Shown here: positions 33,078 through 44,650 of the stretch, one piece after another | Numbering within the stretch: position 1 is the first letter of the stretch | Layout: the number at the start of each line of letters is the position of its first letter | Assembly: GCA_016703265.1 (NCBI GenBank) | Contig: JADJCK010000007.1 | Span: forward strand, 186,001 to 250,000 | Source of the DNA: a bacterium | GTDB taxonomy: Bacteria > Krumholzibacteriota > Krumholzibacteriia > LZORAL124-64-63 | Length of the DNA stretch: 64,000 nucleotides | Reading direction: 5' to 3' | Program-made: the position numbers and the translations under genes | Notes under the pieces: model-generated | The model's input: only the letters and a program-made list of their open reading frames with translations | The model's database searches: none | Told to the model about the DNA's origin: nothing

Positions 33078-34079
33078 ATGAAAGTGGCGATCAACGGGTT
33101 CGGCAGCCGGGGGCGCGCGGTGTTCCGGGCCCTGCAGGGACGGCCCGGCCTGGAACTGGTGGCCGTCAACGCCGCCCTGGACGCCGAGACCATGGCCTAC
33201 CTGGCGCGGCGCGATTCGGTGCGCGGTCCGTTCCCCGGCGGCTGCGAACTGGTCGACGGCTGCCTCGTCACCGCGCGCGGGTCGGCCCTGTTGACGGCGG
33301 CCACCGACCCCGGTGACCTGCCCTGGCGGCGGCTGGGCGTAGAGGTGGTGGTCGAGGCCGGGGACTGCCTGGACGGTTGCGGGATCCCGAATCGGCACCT
33401 GGCGGCCGGGGCCCGCAAGGTCGTCGTGGCGGGGGCGGCGCACGACGGCGTCGAGGTGACGATCTTCGTCGGCGCGAACGACGATGCGCTGCAACCGCGG
33501 CACGCCGTCATGGCCACCGGTTCCGGCGCCGCCAACTGCCTGGCGCATCTCGCCGGCGTCCTGGACAGCGCCTTCGGCCTGGACCTGGGATTGATGACCC
33601 GTACCGGCCCCGGCCCTGCCGACCAGTGCCTGGTCGATGCGCCGCACGCCGACCCTCGGCGCGGGCGCGCGGCCGGCCGGAATATCGTGCCCACGCTGGA
33701 AGGATCCGGGCGCGAGGTGGGCCGGGCCCTGGCGCACCTGGCGGGCCGGCTCGACGCCCAGGCGCTGTGCGTGCCGGTGGCGGGCGGGTCGCTGCTCGAA
33801 CTGGTGGCCGTGCTGCGCCGCGAGACCACCGCCGGTGCCGTGAACGAGGCCTTTCGCCTGGCCGCCGAGCTGCCGGCCCTGGCCGGCATCCTCGGGATCG
33901 CCGAGGATCCGCTCGTCTCGACCGATATCGTCGGCGACAGCCGGTCGTGCGTCTTCGACCCGGGCTGCACGCGCGTTCCCGGGGCCCGCACGGCAAGGAC
34001 GGCCGCCTGGTTCGATGAGGACTGGAGCGTGGCGGGGCGCGTCTGCGACCTGCTCGAGCGGCTGGCGAAAACCGGATGA
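33078..34079 (+). CDS. Glyceraldehyde-3-phosphate dehydrogenase homologue lacking catalytic residues
   Basis: The 333-residue protein keeps the GAPDH fold: MKVAINGFGSRGRAVFRAL at the NAD site, YLARRDSVRGPFPG, VVVEAGD, and the C-terminal LVSTDIVGDSRSCVFDPG. Where true GAPDH has S-C-T-T-N-C, this has SGAANCLAHL, so the catalytic Cys is Gly. The active-site His segment (T-V-H-A-Y) is LMTRTGPGP, without His. Substrate phosphate contacts near G-R-x-A-A-x-N-I-x-P-T are retained in GRAAGRNIVPTLEGSG. It cannot be an ordinary GAPDH. It may bind NAD and sugar phosphate as a regulator, or have another reaction. No neighbouring glycolytic genes are present. Confidence 0.85.
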   Translation: MKVAINGFGSRGRAVFRALQGRPGLELVAVNAALDAETMAYLARRDSVRGPFPGGCELVDGCLVTARGSALLTAATDPGDLPWRRLGVEVVVEAGDCLDGCGIPNRHLAAGARKVVVAGAAHDGVEVTIFVGANDDALQPRHAVMATGSGAANCLAHLAGVLDSAFGLDLGLMTRTGPGPADQCLVDAPHADPRRGRAAGRNIVPTLEGSGREVGRALAHLAGRLDAQALCVPVAGGSLLELVAVLRRETTAGAVNEAFRLAAELPALAGILGIAEDPLVSTDIVGDSRSCVFDPGCTRVPGARTARTAAWFDEDWSVAGRVCDLLERLAKTG

Positions 34080-34188
34080 TTCCGGCCCGCTTGTGGCCGC
34101 CGGTCCGGATGTTGTATCATCATGCAGGCAGGGGGCCCGGACGGCCGCCTTCCCATGCACACCTTCCCCGGACTGAAGCGAGTTCGCC

Positions 34189-36264
34189 ATGACCCGTCGT
34201 TCCTCCTGCTGCATCCTGGCGGCGGCCCTCGTGCTTTCGCTGGCCGTGACCAGCCAGGTCCGGGCCGAGGGCGTCGCTGCACCGGTCGTCACCCCGGTCG
34301 GCGAATCGCTCAGCCCCCTGGCGCCCCTGCCCGAGGCCACGCCCTGGAGCGGCCCGCACGGGACGCGGCAGCATCGCGCGCGTGAAGCCGAGAGCAAGGC
34401 GCGGGCGGGGATGCGTATGCAGAAGGGCGCCGGTGCGGACGCCTCGGCCAAGGCGATGGCCGATTTCGACGTGCGCTGGTATCGCCTGGCCCTGGACCTG
34501 AATCCGACCACGCAGATCCTCACCGGCACGACCACCGTCGAGGCTGTGGTGACGAACGGACCGCTGAGCCTGCTGCACCTCAACCTCGGCAGCCAGGTGA
34601 CGACCTCGGCGGCCAGGTCGGGCGGTGCCGCGACCACGTTCTCCTGGAGCGGCGGCATCCTGGCCGTCGTGCTGGATCGCGCCTACGACGCGGGTGAGAA
34701 GGTCACCGTCGACATCGACTACGCCGGCAATCCGGCGGGTTCCTACTTCGGCTGGAGCACTTTCGGCGGGCAGCCGCTCATCTGGACGCTGAGCGAGCCG
34801 TACGGCGCGCGCGTCTGGTGGCCGTGCAAGGACCTGAACACCGACAAGGCAGACTCGGTGGCCCTGGACGTGACGGTGCCGTCGAACCTGGTCGTCGCCA
34901 GCAACGGCGTGCTGACCGGGGTGACCACGCCGTCCGCGGGCAAGAAGACTTACCACTGGCGCGAGAGGTATCCGATCGCGCCGTATCTGGTGTCGCTGGC
35001 GATCCATCCCTATGCGATCATCAACGATACCTACTACCCGGATGCGGGCGGGACCATGCCGGTCACGCACTACGTGGTGCCGTCCGAACTGGCCAACGCC
35101 ACCGCCGGGTTCGCGCCGACGGTGGACATGATCGGCGCGTTCGCCGATGCGTTCGGCGAGTACCCGTTCGTCGACGAGAAGTACGGCCACGCCCACTTCC
35201 CCTGGGGCGGCGGCATGGAGCACCAGACCTGCACGAGCCTCTACCACGGCACCTATGCCGAGTACATCATCGCGCACGAGCTGGGGCACCAGTGGTTCGG
35301 CGACCTCATCACCTGCGCCGACTTTTCCCATATCTGGCTGAACGAGGGCTTTGCAACCTGGTCCGAGGCCTACTGGAAGGAAGTGCGCTACGGTACGGCG
35401 TCGTACCACGCCGAGATGGCGGCGGCGCGCTACCTGGGGCCCGGCACGATCTTCGTCGAGGATCCCAGCGACTTCAACGCCATCTTCGACTACAACCTCA
35501 CCTACCAGAAGGCCAGCTGGGTCCCGCACATGCTCCGGCACGTGATGGGCGATGCGACGTTCTTCGCGGGCCTGCAGCAGTACCGCGCGCAACACGGTTT
35601 CGCCAGCGCGAACACCGCGCAGTTCCAGGCCGTGATGGAGGCTGCCAGCGGCCGCGACCTGTCGGCCTTCTTCCAGCAGTGGATCTACGGGCAGTATTTC
35701 CCGCGCTACGATTTCTCGTGGGTCACCGAGCCGGCCGGGGCCGGCTGGCGCGTGCGCCTGCGCATCAAGCAGTCCCAGATCAACACCGGCCTGTTCACGA
35801 TGCCGCTCGACGTGCGCATCGAGACCGAAACAGGTCCGCAGACGTTCGTCGTCGAGAACAGCCAGGCCGTGCAGTGGTACGTACTGGAACTGGACTCGCC
35901 GCCCCTGGGGCTGGCGCTGGACCCGCAGAACTGGGTGCTCTGCGACAAGCGCTTCCTGGGCACTTCCGACGTGCCGGTCGCTGCGGCCGCGGCACAGCTG
36001 CTGGGCGCTGCGCCGAATCCGTTCAACCCGCGCACGACGGTGCGGTTCAGCCTGCCGACGGCCGGCGATGTGCGGCTCGACCTGCATGACGCCGCCGGCC
36101 GCCTGGTCGCGGTCCTGGCCGAAGGGCCGTTCGCGGCCGGGGAGCACGGCGTCGCCTGGGACGGTCGCGACCGCCAGGGGCGGGCCGCAGCTTCCGGCAC
36201 CTACTACGCGCGACTGCGCGCCGCCGGCGACACGGGCACCATCCCGTTGACGCTGGTGCGGTAG
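34189..36264 (+). CDS. Secreted M1-family metallo-aminopeptidase with FlgD-like C-terminal domain
   Basis: The 691-residue product has a signal peptide (1-26), the M1 beta-saddle domain (about 90-270, LALDLNPTTQILTGTTTVEAV), and the peptidase domain with exopeptidase motif GGGMEHQT and zinc site HELGHQWFGD then, 18 residues on, NEGFATWSE. The C-terminal 85 residues carry APNPFNPRTTVRFSLP and the WDGRD repeat of FlgD-like sorting domains, so it is likely exported and anchored or released at the surface. The long Ala-rich helical stretch following the signal (about 60-85) is unusual. The next gene starts on its stop codon. Confidence 0.92.
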   Translation: MTRRSSCCILAAALVLSLAVTSQVRAEGVAAPVVTPVGESLSPLAPLPEATPWSGPHGTRQHRAREAESKARAGMRMQKGAGADASAKAMADFDVRWYRLALDLNPTTQILTGTTTVEAVVTNGPLSLLHLNLGSQVTTSAARSGGAATTFSWSGGILAVVLDRAYDAGEKVTVDIDYAGNPAGSYFGWSTFGGQPLIWTLSEPYGARVWWPCKDLNTDKADSVALDVTVPSNLVVASNGVLTGVTTPSAGKKTYHWRERYPIAPYLVSLAIHPYAIINDTYYPDAGGTMPVTHYVVPSELANATAGFAPTVDMIGAFADAFGEYPFVDEKYGHAHFPWGGGMEHQTCTSLYHGTYAEYIIAHELGHQWFGDLITCADFSHIWLNEGFATWSEAYWKEVRYGTASYHAEMAAARYLGPGTIFVEDPSDFNAIFDYNLTYQKASWVPHMLRHVMGDATFFAGLQQYRAQHGFASANTAQFQAVMEAASGRDLSAFFQQWIYGQYFPRYDFSWVTEPAGAGWRVRLRIKQSQINTGLFTMPLDVRIETETGPQTFVVENSQAVQWYVLELDSPPLGLALDPQNWVLCDKRFLGTSDVPVAAAAAQLLGAAPNPFNPRTTVRFSLPTAGDVRLDLHDAAGRLVAVLAEGPFAAGEHGVAWDGRDRQGRAAASGTYYARLRAAGDTGTIPLTLVR

Positions 36265-37127
36265 TGCCGGCGCTGCTGGCCGCGTCGCTCCTGTGGGCGT
36301 TCTCGTTCGGCCTCATCAAGGGCGAACTGGCCGGCCTGTCGCCGCTGGCCGTGGCGGCGGGCCGACTCGCGATCGCCGCGGCCATCTTCATGCCCCTGGC
36401 CGCGCGCGGTGCGGCCCTGCCGCGCGGCGCCCGCCTTGCCGCGGCATCCCTCGGCGCCGTCCAGTTCGGCCTCATGTACGTGCTGTATATCGCCGCCTTC
36501 GGCTGGCTCGACGCCTGGGTCGTGGCGCTGCTCACGATCTTCACGCCGCTCTACGTCATGCTCCTGGCCCGGGGGCTGACGGCGCGCCGGCGGGCGCGGG
36601 GGCTGTTCGCAACGTTGCTGGCGGTACTCGGGGCGGCGCTCGTCACCTGGAAGGAAGCGGGTGCGACGGTCGGTTGGCCCGGGATCCTGCTGCTGCAGGG
36701 GTCCAACCTGTGCTTTGCCTGGGGGCAGCTGCGGTTCGGCGCGCTGAAGCAGCGCACGGGCGCTGCCGACGTGCCGCTCCTGGCCTGGATGTACCTCGGC
36801 GCTGCAGCGGTCACCGCGGCGGCGCTCCCGGTTTCGCTGCTGCTCGGGCACCTGCCGTTCGCCGGGTGGACGCCGCGGTCTCTCCTGGTGCTGCTCTACC
36901 TCGGCGCCCTGCCGACGGCCGCCGGCTTCTACCTGTGGAATCGGGGCGCCGCCCGCACCCAGCCCGCGTTCCTGGCGGCAGCCAACAACCTGAAGGTGCC
37001 GCTGGCCGTGGTCGTGTCGTGGCTGGTATTCGGCGAGGACGCGGCCGGCGCGACGGCGCTGTGCGGCATGGCCCTTCTGGTGGGCGCGCTGGTCGTGGCC
37101 GGCAACCCCGATGCGCGCAACGCCTAG
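36264..37127 (+). CDS. EamA/DMT-superfamily transporter
   Basis: A GTG start shares its G with the preceding TAG stop. The 287-residue protein has about ten membrane helices in two EamA halves (about 1-130 and 140-285), with the conserved WAFSFGLIKGEL start, the ITFTP-like LLTIFTPLYVMLL motif at the end of half one and YLWNRGAARTQPAFLAAANNLKVPLAVVVSWLVFGE near the end. Substrates in this superfamily are metabolites, often amino acids or drugs; this one cannot be assigned. It is probably co-transcribed with the aminopeptidase, which could provide substrates for it, though that is only a guess. Confidence 0.88.
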   Translation: MPALLAASLLWAFSFGLIKGELAGLSPLAVAAGRLAIAAAIFMPLAARGAALPRGARLAAASLGAVQFGLMYVLYIAAFGWLDAWVVALLTIFTPLYVMLLARGLTARRRARGLFATLLAVLGAALVTWKEAGATVGWPGILLLQGSNLCFAWGQLRFGALKQRTGAADVPLLAWMYLGAAAVTAAALPVSLLLGHLPFAGWTPRSLLVLLYLGALPTAAGFYLWNRGAARTQPAFLAAANNLKVPLAVVVSWLVFGEDAAGATALCGMALLVGALVVAGNPDARNA

Positions 37128-37130
37128 CGC

Positions 37131-39317
<2,187 letters not shown>

Positions 39318-39486
39318 CCGGGGGTCTCCTCGGCCGCGCCCGGGGGGACGGGCCTGCGCTGGGCGGATTCGGGGGACGGGCCGGCGCTGCGTCAGGGGAC
39401 GAGCCGGGCTATCATAGGCGACAACGCGCAGGTTGTCAGGCGGGCAATCCGGCCCGTACAATGAGCGGAACGTCCGGGAGCCGACC

Positions 39487-40176
39487 ATGCCGCTAGCCGT
39501 CATCTACGAGGACAATCACCTGCTGGCGGTGGCCAAGCCGGCAGGCCTGCTGTCCCAGGGTGACGCCGGCGGTGAGGCTTCGCTCGTCGACCTGGCGCGG
39601 GCCTACCTGAAGGAACGCTACGCCAAGCCGGGCAACGTCTATGTGGGCCTGGTCCATCGGCTCGATCGCAACGCCAGCGGCCTGGTGCTGCTGGCGCGCA
39701 CCAGCAAGGCGGCCTCGCGGCTTTCGGCCTGTTTTCGCGACGGCACGGTCGAAAAGACATACCTTGCGGTCTGTGCCGGCCTTCCGTCGCCGCAACAGGG
39801 CGGGCTCACGCATTGGCTGGCGCCGACCGGCGACCGTCAGGGTGTCACGCGCGCCGAACGCGCCCCGTTTCCGGACGCGCGTGAATCCCGCCTGACCTAC
39901 CAGGTGCGGGAGACGCATGAGGGCTTCAGCCTACTGGAAGTACGGCCGATCACCGGCCGCCGGCACCAGATCCGGGCCCAGTTGGCCCTGGCCGGGTGGC
40001 CACTGCTGGGCGATGTCAAGTACGGCAGCCGGCGCCGGTTGCCCGATCACCGCGTGGCCCTTCACGCATGGGGTTTGACCGTGGCGCACCCGGTGGGCGG
40101 GCGTGCCCTGAGCCTGGAATGTCCCCTTCCCGTGGATTGGCCGTGGCCCGTGCCGCCCGTCCGCACGGAGGAATGA
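39487..40176 (+). CDS. RluA-family pseudouridine synthase
   Basis: ATG 39487 follows GGAG at eight bases. The 229-residue protein has the RluA catalytic motif HRLDRNASGLVLLA with the catalytic Asp, the opening VIYEDNHLLAVAKPAG, and the C-terminal EVRPITGRRHQIRAQLALAG then PLLGDVKYG. It has no S4 domain, like RluA/TruC types. It isomerises specific uridines in rRNA or tRNA; the target is not predictable. Its stop overlaps the start of the thioredoxin-like gene, beginning a run of overlapping genes up to 44427. Confidence 0.92.
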   Translation: MPLAVIYEDNHLLAVAKPAGLLSQGDAGGEASLVDLARAYLKERYAKPGNVYVGLVHRLDRNASGLVLLARTSKAASRLSACFRDGTVEKTYLAVCAGLPSPQQGGLTHWLAPTGDRQGVTRAERAPFPDARESRLTYQVRETHEGFSLLEVRPITGRRHQIRAQLALAGWPLLGDVKYGSRRRLPDHRVALHAWGLTVAHPVGGRALSLECPLPVDWPWPVPPVRTEE

Positions 40177-40679
40177 TGTCATATCGCCGTGGCTTCCCTT
40201 GCGTACCGGTCGTCGCCTGCCTGCTGGCGCTCGCCATTCCGGCGGCAGCGCCGCGTCAGGCAGCCGGCGCCGTGCCGGAGTCCGAAACCGCGCCCGTGGT
40301 CTGGTCGAATTTCCGCGAGGGCAAGACCGCCGCGCGTCACCAGGACCGGCCACTGCTGGTCTATTTCACCGCGGCCCGCAACACCGAATCCGGGCGCCTG
40401 GATCGCGAGACCTGGACGGACCGCCGCGTGCGCGCGTATCTCGCCGCGAACCTGGTGACCGTCCGCGTCGACATGCAGGACATGCCGGGGGTTGCCGAGA
40501 AGTACGGCGTGGGCGAGCCGCCCGCCGTCATGCTGCTTTCCCCGCAGGGCAGCCCGCTGGTGGTGATCCGCGGGTTCCACGGCCCGGATTCGATCCTGCG
40601 CGTGGCGACCTACGCCGTCTCGGGTGCCTGGGAATACGCGGATTATGCAACCTGGCTCTCTCGCCAGCCCAACCGCTGA
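40173..40679 (+). CDS. Exported thioredoxin-fold protein without the CxxC pair
   Basis: Two ATGs (40173, 40176) follow GGAGGA; the second is better spaced. The roughly 168-residue product has a signal peptide (hydrophobic stretch about 12-28) and a thioredoxin-like region: RPLLVYFTAARNTESGRLDRETW, then LVTVRVDMQDMPGVAEKYGVGEPPAVMLLSPQG with the cis-Pro. Where redox thioredoxins have WCxxC, it has TAARNT, so it has no disulfide chemistry of its own. It resembles the non-redox DUF255/thioredoxin_7 group. Role unknown; coupled to the pseudouridine synthase and followed six bases on by an FAD oxidoreductase gene. Confidence 0.75.
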   Translation: MMSYRRGFPCVPVVACLLALAIPAAAPRQAAGAVPESETAPVVWSNFREGKTAARHQDRPLLVYFTAARNTESGRLDRETWTDRRVRAYLAANLVTVRVDMQDMPGVAEKYGVGEPPAVMLLSPQGSPLVVIRGFHGPDSILRVATYAVSGAWEYADYATWLSRQPNR

Positions 40680-40685
40680 GGAACC

Positions 40686-41837
40686 ATGCACGATATCGAT
40701 TGCACGATCATCGGCGGCGGCATCGTGGGCTGTGCCGTCGCCGCCGAACTCGCCGGTCGCGGCCTGTCGACGGTGCTGCTCGAGATGGAGGATGGCCTCG
40801 GCCGGGGCACGACCTCTCGCAACAGCGAAGTCTCCCACGGCGGCATGTACTATCCCACAGGCTCGCTCAAGGCGCGGTTCTGCGTCGAGGGTCGGCGCCT
40901 TCTGAAGCAGTTCTGCGAGAGCGCCGGCGTCGGCTACCGCGAATGCGGCAAGCTCATCGTCGCCGCGACGAGCGATGAGATACCCTATCTCGAGAAACTG
41001 CTGGCGCGCGGCATGGAGAACGGAGTCGAGGAACTCCGGCTCGTCGATGCCGGGGAACTGCGGCGCCTGGAGCCGCAGGTGAGCGCCTGCGCCGCGCTGT
41101 ACTCGCCGCGCACCGGCATCGTCGACGCCGAGGGCGCGGCGCGGGCCTGGTCGCACCTGGCGCAGGAGCACGGCGCCCAGGTGATGACTGCGGCGCGCGT
41201 GACCGGGCTTCATCCCGGGGCAGGCGCCTGGACCGTGGAGATCACGGCTGCCGGAGCCGGCCGTCGCGAAGGCTGGAGCCACACCAGTCGCATCGTGGTG
41301 AATGCAGCCGGACTCTGGGCCGACCGCGTTGCCGCACTGGCGGGCATCGATACGGCCGCCCGCGGTTGGGACCTGCACCTGGTGAAGGGGAACTACTTCG
41401 CCGTGGCGAGCGAGCACCACGGGCGGATCAGCCGCCTGGTGTACCCGGTGCCGCCGAGCCACGGCGCCAGCCTGGGTGTGCACGTCTGCCTGGACCTGGG
41501 CGGCCAGATGAAGCTTGGGCCCGACGTGGAGCACCTTGCCGCCGATCCGCGCGACGCCGGGTTCGACTGGCGCGTCGATCCGGCGCTCCGGGAATCGTTC
41601 TGGGAGGGTGCCCACCGGTTCCTGCCGTGGCTTCGGGTCGACGACCTGTCGCCGGGCATGAGCGGGCTGCGCCCCAAGCTCGTGCCGACCGGCTTCGCCG
41701 ATTTCGTCGTGCAGCGCGAGGAAGGGGACCTTGCCGGGCTGGTCAACCTCGTGGGCATCGAGTCGCCGGGCCTGACCAGCGCCGCGGCATTGGCGCGCGA
41801 AGTGGCGCGCCTGGTCGCCGGGATGGACGCCGCATGA
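40686..41837 (+). CDS. FAD-dependent oxidoreductase, L-2-hydroxyglutarate oxidase-like
   Basis: The 383-residue DAO-family protein has the FAD-binding motif CTIIGGGIVGCAVAAELAGRG and TSRNSEVSHGGMYYPTGSLKARFCVEGRRLL, which closely resembles the LhgO/L2HGDH pattern (SSHNSGVIHAGIYYPPGSLKA). The C-terminus has GLVNLVGIESPGLTSAAALAREV. In LhgO it oxidises L-2-hydroxyglutarate and passes electrons to quinone. Substrate assignment rests on this motif likeness. It overlaps the PAP2 gene by four bases. Confidence 0.85.
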   Translation: MHDIDCTIIGGGIVGCAVAAELAGRGLSTVLLEMEDGLGRGTTSRNSEVSHGGMYYPTGSLKARFCVEGRRLLKQFCESAGVGYRECGKLIVAATSDEIPYLEKLLARGMENGVEELRLVDAGELRRLEPQVSACAALYSPRTGIVDAEGAARAWSHLAQEHGAQVMTAARVTGLHPGAGAWTVEITAAGAGRREGWSHTSRIVVNAAGLWADRVAALAGIDTAARGWDLHLVKGNYFAVASEHHGRISRLVYPVPPSHGASLGVHVCLDLGGQMKLGPDVEHLAADPRDAGFDWRVDPALRESFWEGAHRFLPWLRVDDLSPGMSGLRPKLVPTGFADFVVQREEGDLAGLVNLVGIESPGLTSAAALAREVARLVAGMDAA

Positions 41838-42502
41838 GCGCGCCCGTCCACGCCGGGCCGTTGTTCAAGGGCACGGGCGCCCATTGGCGCCGGCAGTACA
41901 GTCGCCGTTCGTTCCTCAAGCTCGGCGGCGCCGTCGCCGCGGCCGGGGTCGTCATCTACTCGGGACTCGACGAGGCGGTGACCGCAGCGCACGACAAGCA
42001 CGTGCGCTCGCCCGCTTCGGACCGCGTCTCGCGAGTCGGCTACGAAACGGGCAATCGCCCCTGGTTCCTGGCCTGGCTCGGTGTGGCAGCCATCGACGCC
42101 TGGGTGCGATCGGTGCCGTTCACTCGTTGGGGGCGCGCCAACTTCGAGTCGATGGTCGTGGGCTTGCCGCTGCTGTGGACTGTTCAGCGCGTGCTGGGGG
42201 CCGATCGTCCGAGCGCCGAATTCCCGACTCCCGACTGGCAGCCCTTCCGCACCGACCATGCCGCTTCGGGCCACTGCTTCATCGGGGCCGTGCCCTGGCT
42301 CAACGCGGCGCGTGCCGCCGGACTGCACCGCTGGCGGCCCTTCCTGCTGGCCGGTTCGTGGCTGGCCGGTTGGTCGCGCCTGAACGATCGCAAGCACTAC
42401 CTGTCCCAGGTCGGCCTGGGCTGGTTCATTGCCTGGCAGGCCGTGTCCGCGGTGGACTACCGCGGCGATGCGCCGGCCGATCCTCCCAAGGAGTTGCCAT
42501 GA
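41834..42502 (+). CDS. PAP2-superfamily phosphatase with Tat-like signal
   Basis: The 222-residue product begins with a twin-arginine-like signal (YSRRSFLKLGGAVAAAGVVIY). The acid phosphatase active-site parts appear in order: ADRPSAEF (R-P), HAASGHCFIG (S-G-H) and SRLNDRKHYLSQVGLGW (S-R...H-x3-G in place of the usual H-x3-D). It probably dephosphorylates a lipid or polyprenyl phosphate at the periplasmic face. Starts in an ATGA overlap with the FAD oxidoreductase gene and ends in another with the protease gene, so all are translationally coupled. Confidence 0.82.
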   Translation: MSAPVHAGPLFKGTGAHWRRQYSRRSFLKLGGAVAAAGVVIYSGLDEAVTAAHDKHVRSPASDRVSRVGYETGNRPWFLAWLGVAAIDAWVRSVPFTRWGRANFESMVVGLPLLWTVQRVLGADRPSAEFPTPDWQPFRTDHAASGHCFIGAVPWLNAARAAGLHRWRPFLLAGSWLAGWSRLNDRKHYLSQVGLGWFIAWQAVSAVDYRGDAPADPPKELP

Positions 42503-44427
42503 TGACCTGGTCGAGTCGGCTGTCGGGCGCGTTGGGCCACAATCGGACGATGGGCGCTGCCGCGTTCGCGTGTTTCCTGTCGATGGCGCCGCTCGCCGTT
42601 CTTGCCGCCGTCGAGCGGGTGCAGGTGCAGTTGCCGCCGGCTGCCGACCTGGCGGTCGAGGACGCGGCACGCGACGCCGAGGGCCTGCCGTGGCGGTACG
42701 CCATACCCGAGGCCGTCAGCGTGACCCCGGCCCGCGACGGCCGCTGGGAGCGCCTGCCGGACGGCGCGCGCCGCTGGAGCCTGGAAGTCTCCTCGCCGGG
42801 CGCCGCCTCGCTCAACCTGGGTTTTCCCGTGTACTGGCTGCCGGCCGGGGCCACGCTCGTCGTGCGTGACGCTGCCGGACGCCTGCCGGCACTCGTATTC
42901 GACGCCGGGGACAACGCCGACCACGGCGAACTGTGGACGCCGATCCTGCCCGCCGACGCGCTGCTCGTCGAGCTGAACTTGCCGGCGAACGTGACCACCG
43001 AGCCGCTGCTGGAACTCGGCTTCATCAACAGCGGTTACCGGTCGTTTGGGCAATCGCCGGACGCCAAGGCCGGTACCTGCAATGTCGACGTCGTCTGTTC
43101 CGAAGGTGACGACTGGCGCGCCGAAATCGCCTCGGTGGGGCTCATCTCCGTCAACGGCTCGTTCACCTGCACCGGCGCGCTGTTGAACAACACCAGCAAT
43201 GACGGCACGCCATACTTCCTGACGGCCGACCATTGCAACATCTCGGGGACGGCGGCACCCACGGTGGTCATCTACTGGAACTTCGAGAGCCCTGTGTGCG
43301 GCGAGCAGGCGAACGGTTCGCTCCTGCAGTTCACGTCGGGCTCCACGCTGCGCGCCAGCTGGTCCACCAGCGACTTCACGCTGCTCGAGCTCGACGAACT
43401 GCCCGAGCCTTCGTTCGGCGTGACGTACGCCGGCTGGAACCGCGGCACGGCCATGCCCACGTCGGCCACGGCCATCCATCACCCCGACTCGGACGAGAAG
43501 AGCATTTCCTTCGAGACCGCGCCGCTGCGGACGACATCCTACCTCGGGACGGTCGAACCGGGCGACGGCACGCACCTGCGTATCATCGACTGGGACCTCG
43601 GCACCACCGAGCCCGGCTCCTCGGGCTCGCCGCTCTTCGATCAGGATCACCTGGTGGTCGGGCAGCTGCACGGCGGCTGGGCCGCATGCGGCAACAACGA
43701 GTCCGACTGGTACGGCTGGCTGCAGCGCTCGTGGGACGGCGGCGGCTCTGCGGATACCCGCCTGATGGACTGGCTCGATCCCGGCGCCACCGGTGCCGTG
43801 ACGCTGCCGATGCTGGACCCGGCGGCCGGCTCCTTCGCGGTGACGCCGACCGCGGCGATCGAGGCGTCCGGTCCGCAGGGCGGGCCGTTCACGGTGTCCG
43901 ACTGGGAGTACACGCTGACCAACGACGGCGAGGTGGCGGTGAACTACACCGCCGCCGTCGACGTGGACTGGCTGACGGTGGCGCCTGCTACCGGCAGCAT
44001 CGCGATCGGTGGCGCTGCAACCGTCACGGTCTCGCTGGCCAGCCCGTCGATCGGCCTGGACGGTGGTATCCACGAGGCGACGATCACGTTCGGCAATCCC
44101 AACCGCGGCTCCTCCGAGTCGCGGACGCTGCGCCTGGAGATCATCCCCGACCGGTCCGAGCTGGCCGGCGTGGGGCCGAACCCGTTCCGCGATTTCACCT
44201 CGGTGCGCGTCTCGCTGCCGGCGGCGGGCTCCCTCGTCTGGCGCGTCTTTGACCTGCGCGGCCGCCTGGTGCGCGGCCCGGTCACCCTCGAGGGTGTGCT
44301 GGGCGAGAACGAGATCGCCTGGGACGGCCATGACGCCGGCGGGCGACGCCTGCCGACCGGCGCCTACGTGATGGCGATCCAGGCGCCCGACCGCGAGATC
44401 CGGGTGCCGCTGGCCTGCGCACGCTGA
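42499..44427 (+). CDS. Secreted lysyl-endopeptidase-like serine protease with FlgD-like tail
   Basis: ATG 42499 follows AAGGAG. The 642-residue product has a signal peptide (about 15-37), a beta-rich propeptide (about 40-180), and an S1-type protease domain (about 190-430) with His in YFLTADHCN, Asp in STSDFTLLEL, and Ser in GSSGSPLFD; cysteines flank the active site (TCNVDVVC, AACGNN). This order matches Achromobacter-type lysyl endopeptidases. An Ig-like domain (about 455-555; VNYTAAVDVDWLTVAP) and a C-terminal FlgD-like sorting domain (GVGPNPFRDFTSVRVSLP, WDGHDAGG) follow. Last of the coupled gene run; a small CGCCGG/CCGGCG hairpin lies 33 bases after it. Confidence 0.88.
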   Translation: MMTWSSRLSGALGHNRTMGAAAFACFLSMAPLAVLAAVERVQVQLPPAADLAVEDAARDAEGLPWRYAIPEAVSVTPARDGRWERLPDGARRWSLEVSSPGAASLNLGFPVYWLPAGATLVVRDAAGRLPALVFDAGDNADHGELWTPILPADALLVELNLPANVTTEPLLELGFINSGYRSFGQSPDAKAGTCNVDVVCSEGDDWRAEIASVGLISVNGSFTCTGALLNNTSNDGTPYFLTADHCNISGTAAPTVVIYWNFESPVCGEQANGSLLQFTSGSTLRASWSTSDFTLLELDELPEPSFGVTYAGWNRGTAMPTSATAIHHPDSDEKSISFETAPLRTTSYLGTVEPGDGTHLRIIDWDLGTTEPGSSGSPLFDQDHLVVGQLHGGWAACGNNESDWYGWLQRSWDGGGSADTRLMDWLDPGATGAVTLPMLDPAAGSFAVTPTAAIEASGPQGGPFTVSDWEYTLTNDGEVAVNYTAAVDVDWLTVAPATGSIAIGGAATVTVSLASPSIGLDGGIHEATITFGNPNRGSSESRTLRLEIIPDRSELAGVGPNPFRDFTSVRVSLPAAGSLVWRVFDLRGRLVRGPVTLEGVLGENEIAWDGHDAGGRRLPTGAYVMAIQAPDREIRVPLACAR

Positions 44428-44460
44428 GCGGCGTTCGCCACCTCCACCCTGCCTGTCCGG

Positions 44461-44476
44461 CGCCGGAATCCCGGCG
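44461..44476 (+). terminator. Short hairpin after the protease gene
   Basis: CGCCGG and CCGGCG pair around AATC, 33 bases after the protease stop. There is no T-run. GGTACC occurs twice 12 bases apart just beyond it (44484 and 44496), forming a second inverted repeat. Confidence 0.35.
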
Positions 44477-44650
44477 AGCATCAGGTACCGTATCCGGTAC
44501 CTCGGACAAATCCGACGCATGCTAAGGTTTCGTGGCCAGGTCGAAATCCCGGCCAAGGGCGCTCATGCCCGACAGCAGTTCCTTGCCAGCCGTGCGACCA
44601 GGACGTCCGTCGACGCCCAGCCGTTCATTCAGCCAATGCGGAGGACAGGC

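Noticed and set aside
32904..34658. Long upstream extension of the FmdB-type gene on the minus strand (to 34658)
   Set aside because: It shadows the GAPDH-like and aminopeptidase genes; the protein-like part begins only at TTG 32903 with its own ribosome-binding site.
44484..44501. GGTACC-GTATCC-GGTACC inverted repeat as an operator
   Set aside because: Only 6-bp arms, no promoter elements matched around it; kept only as a note.
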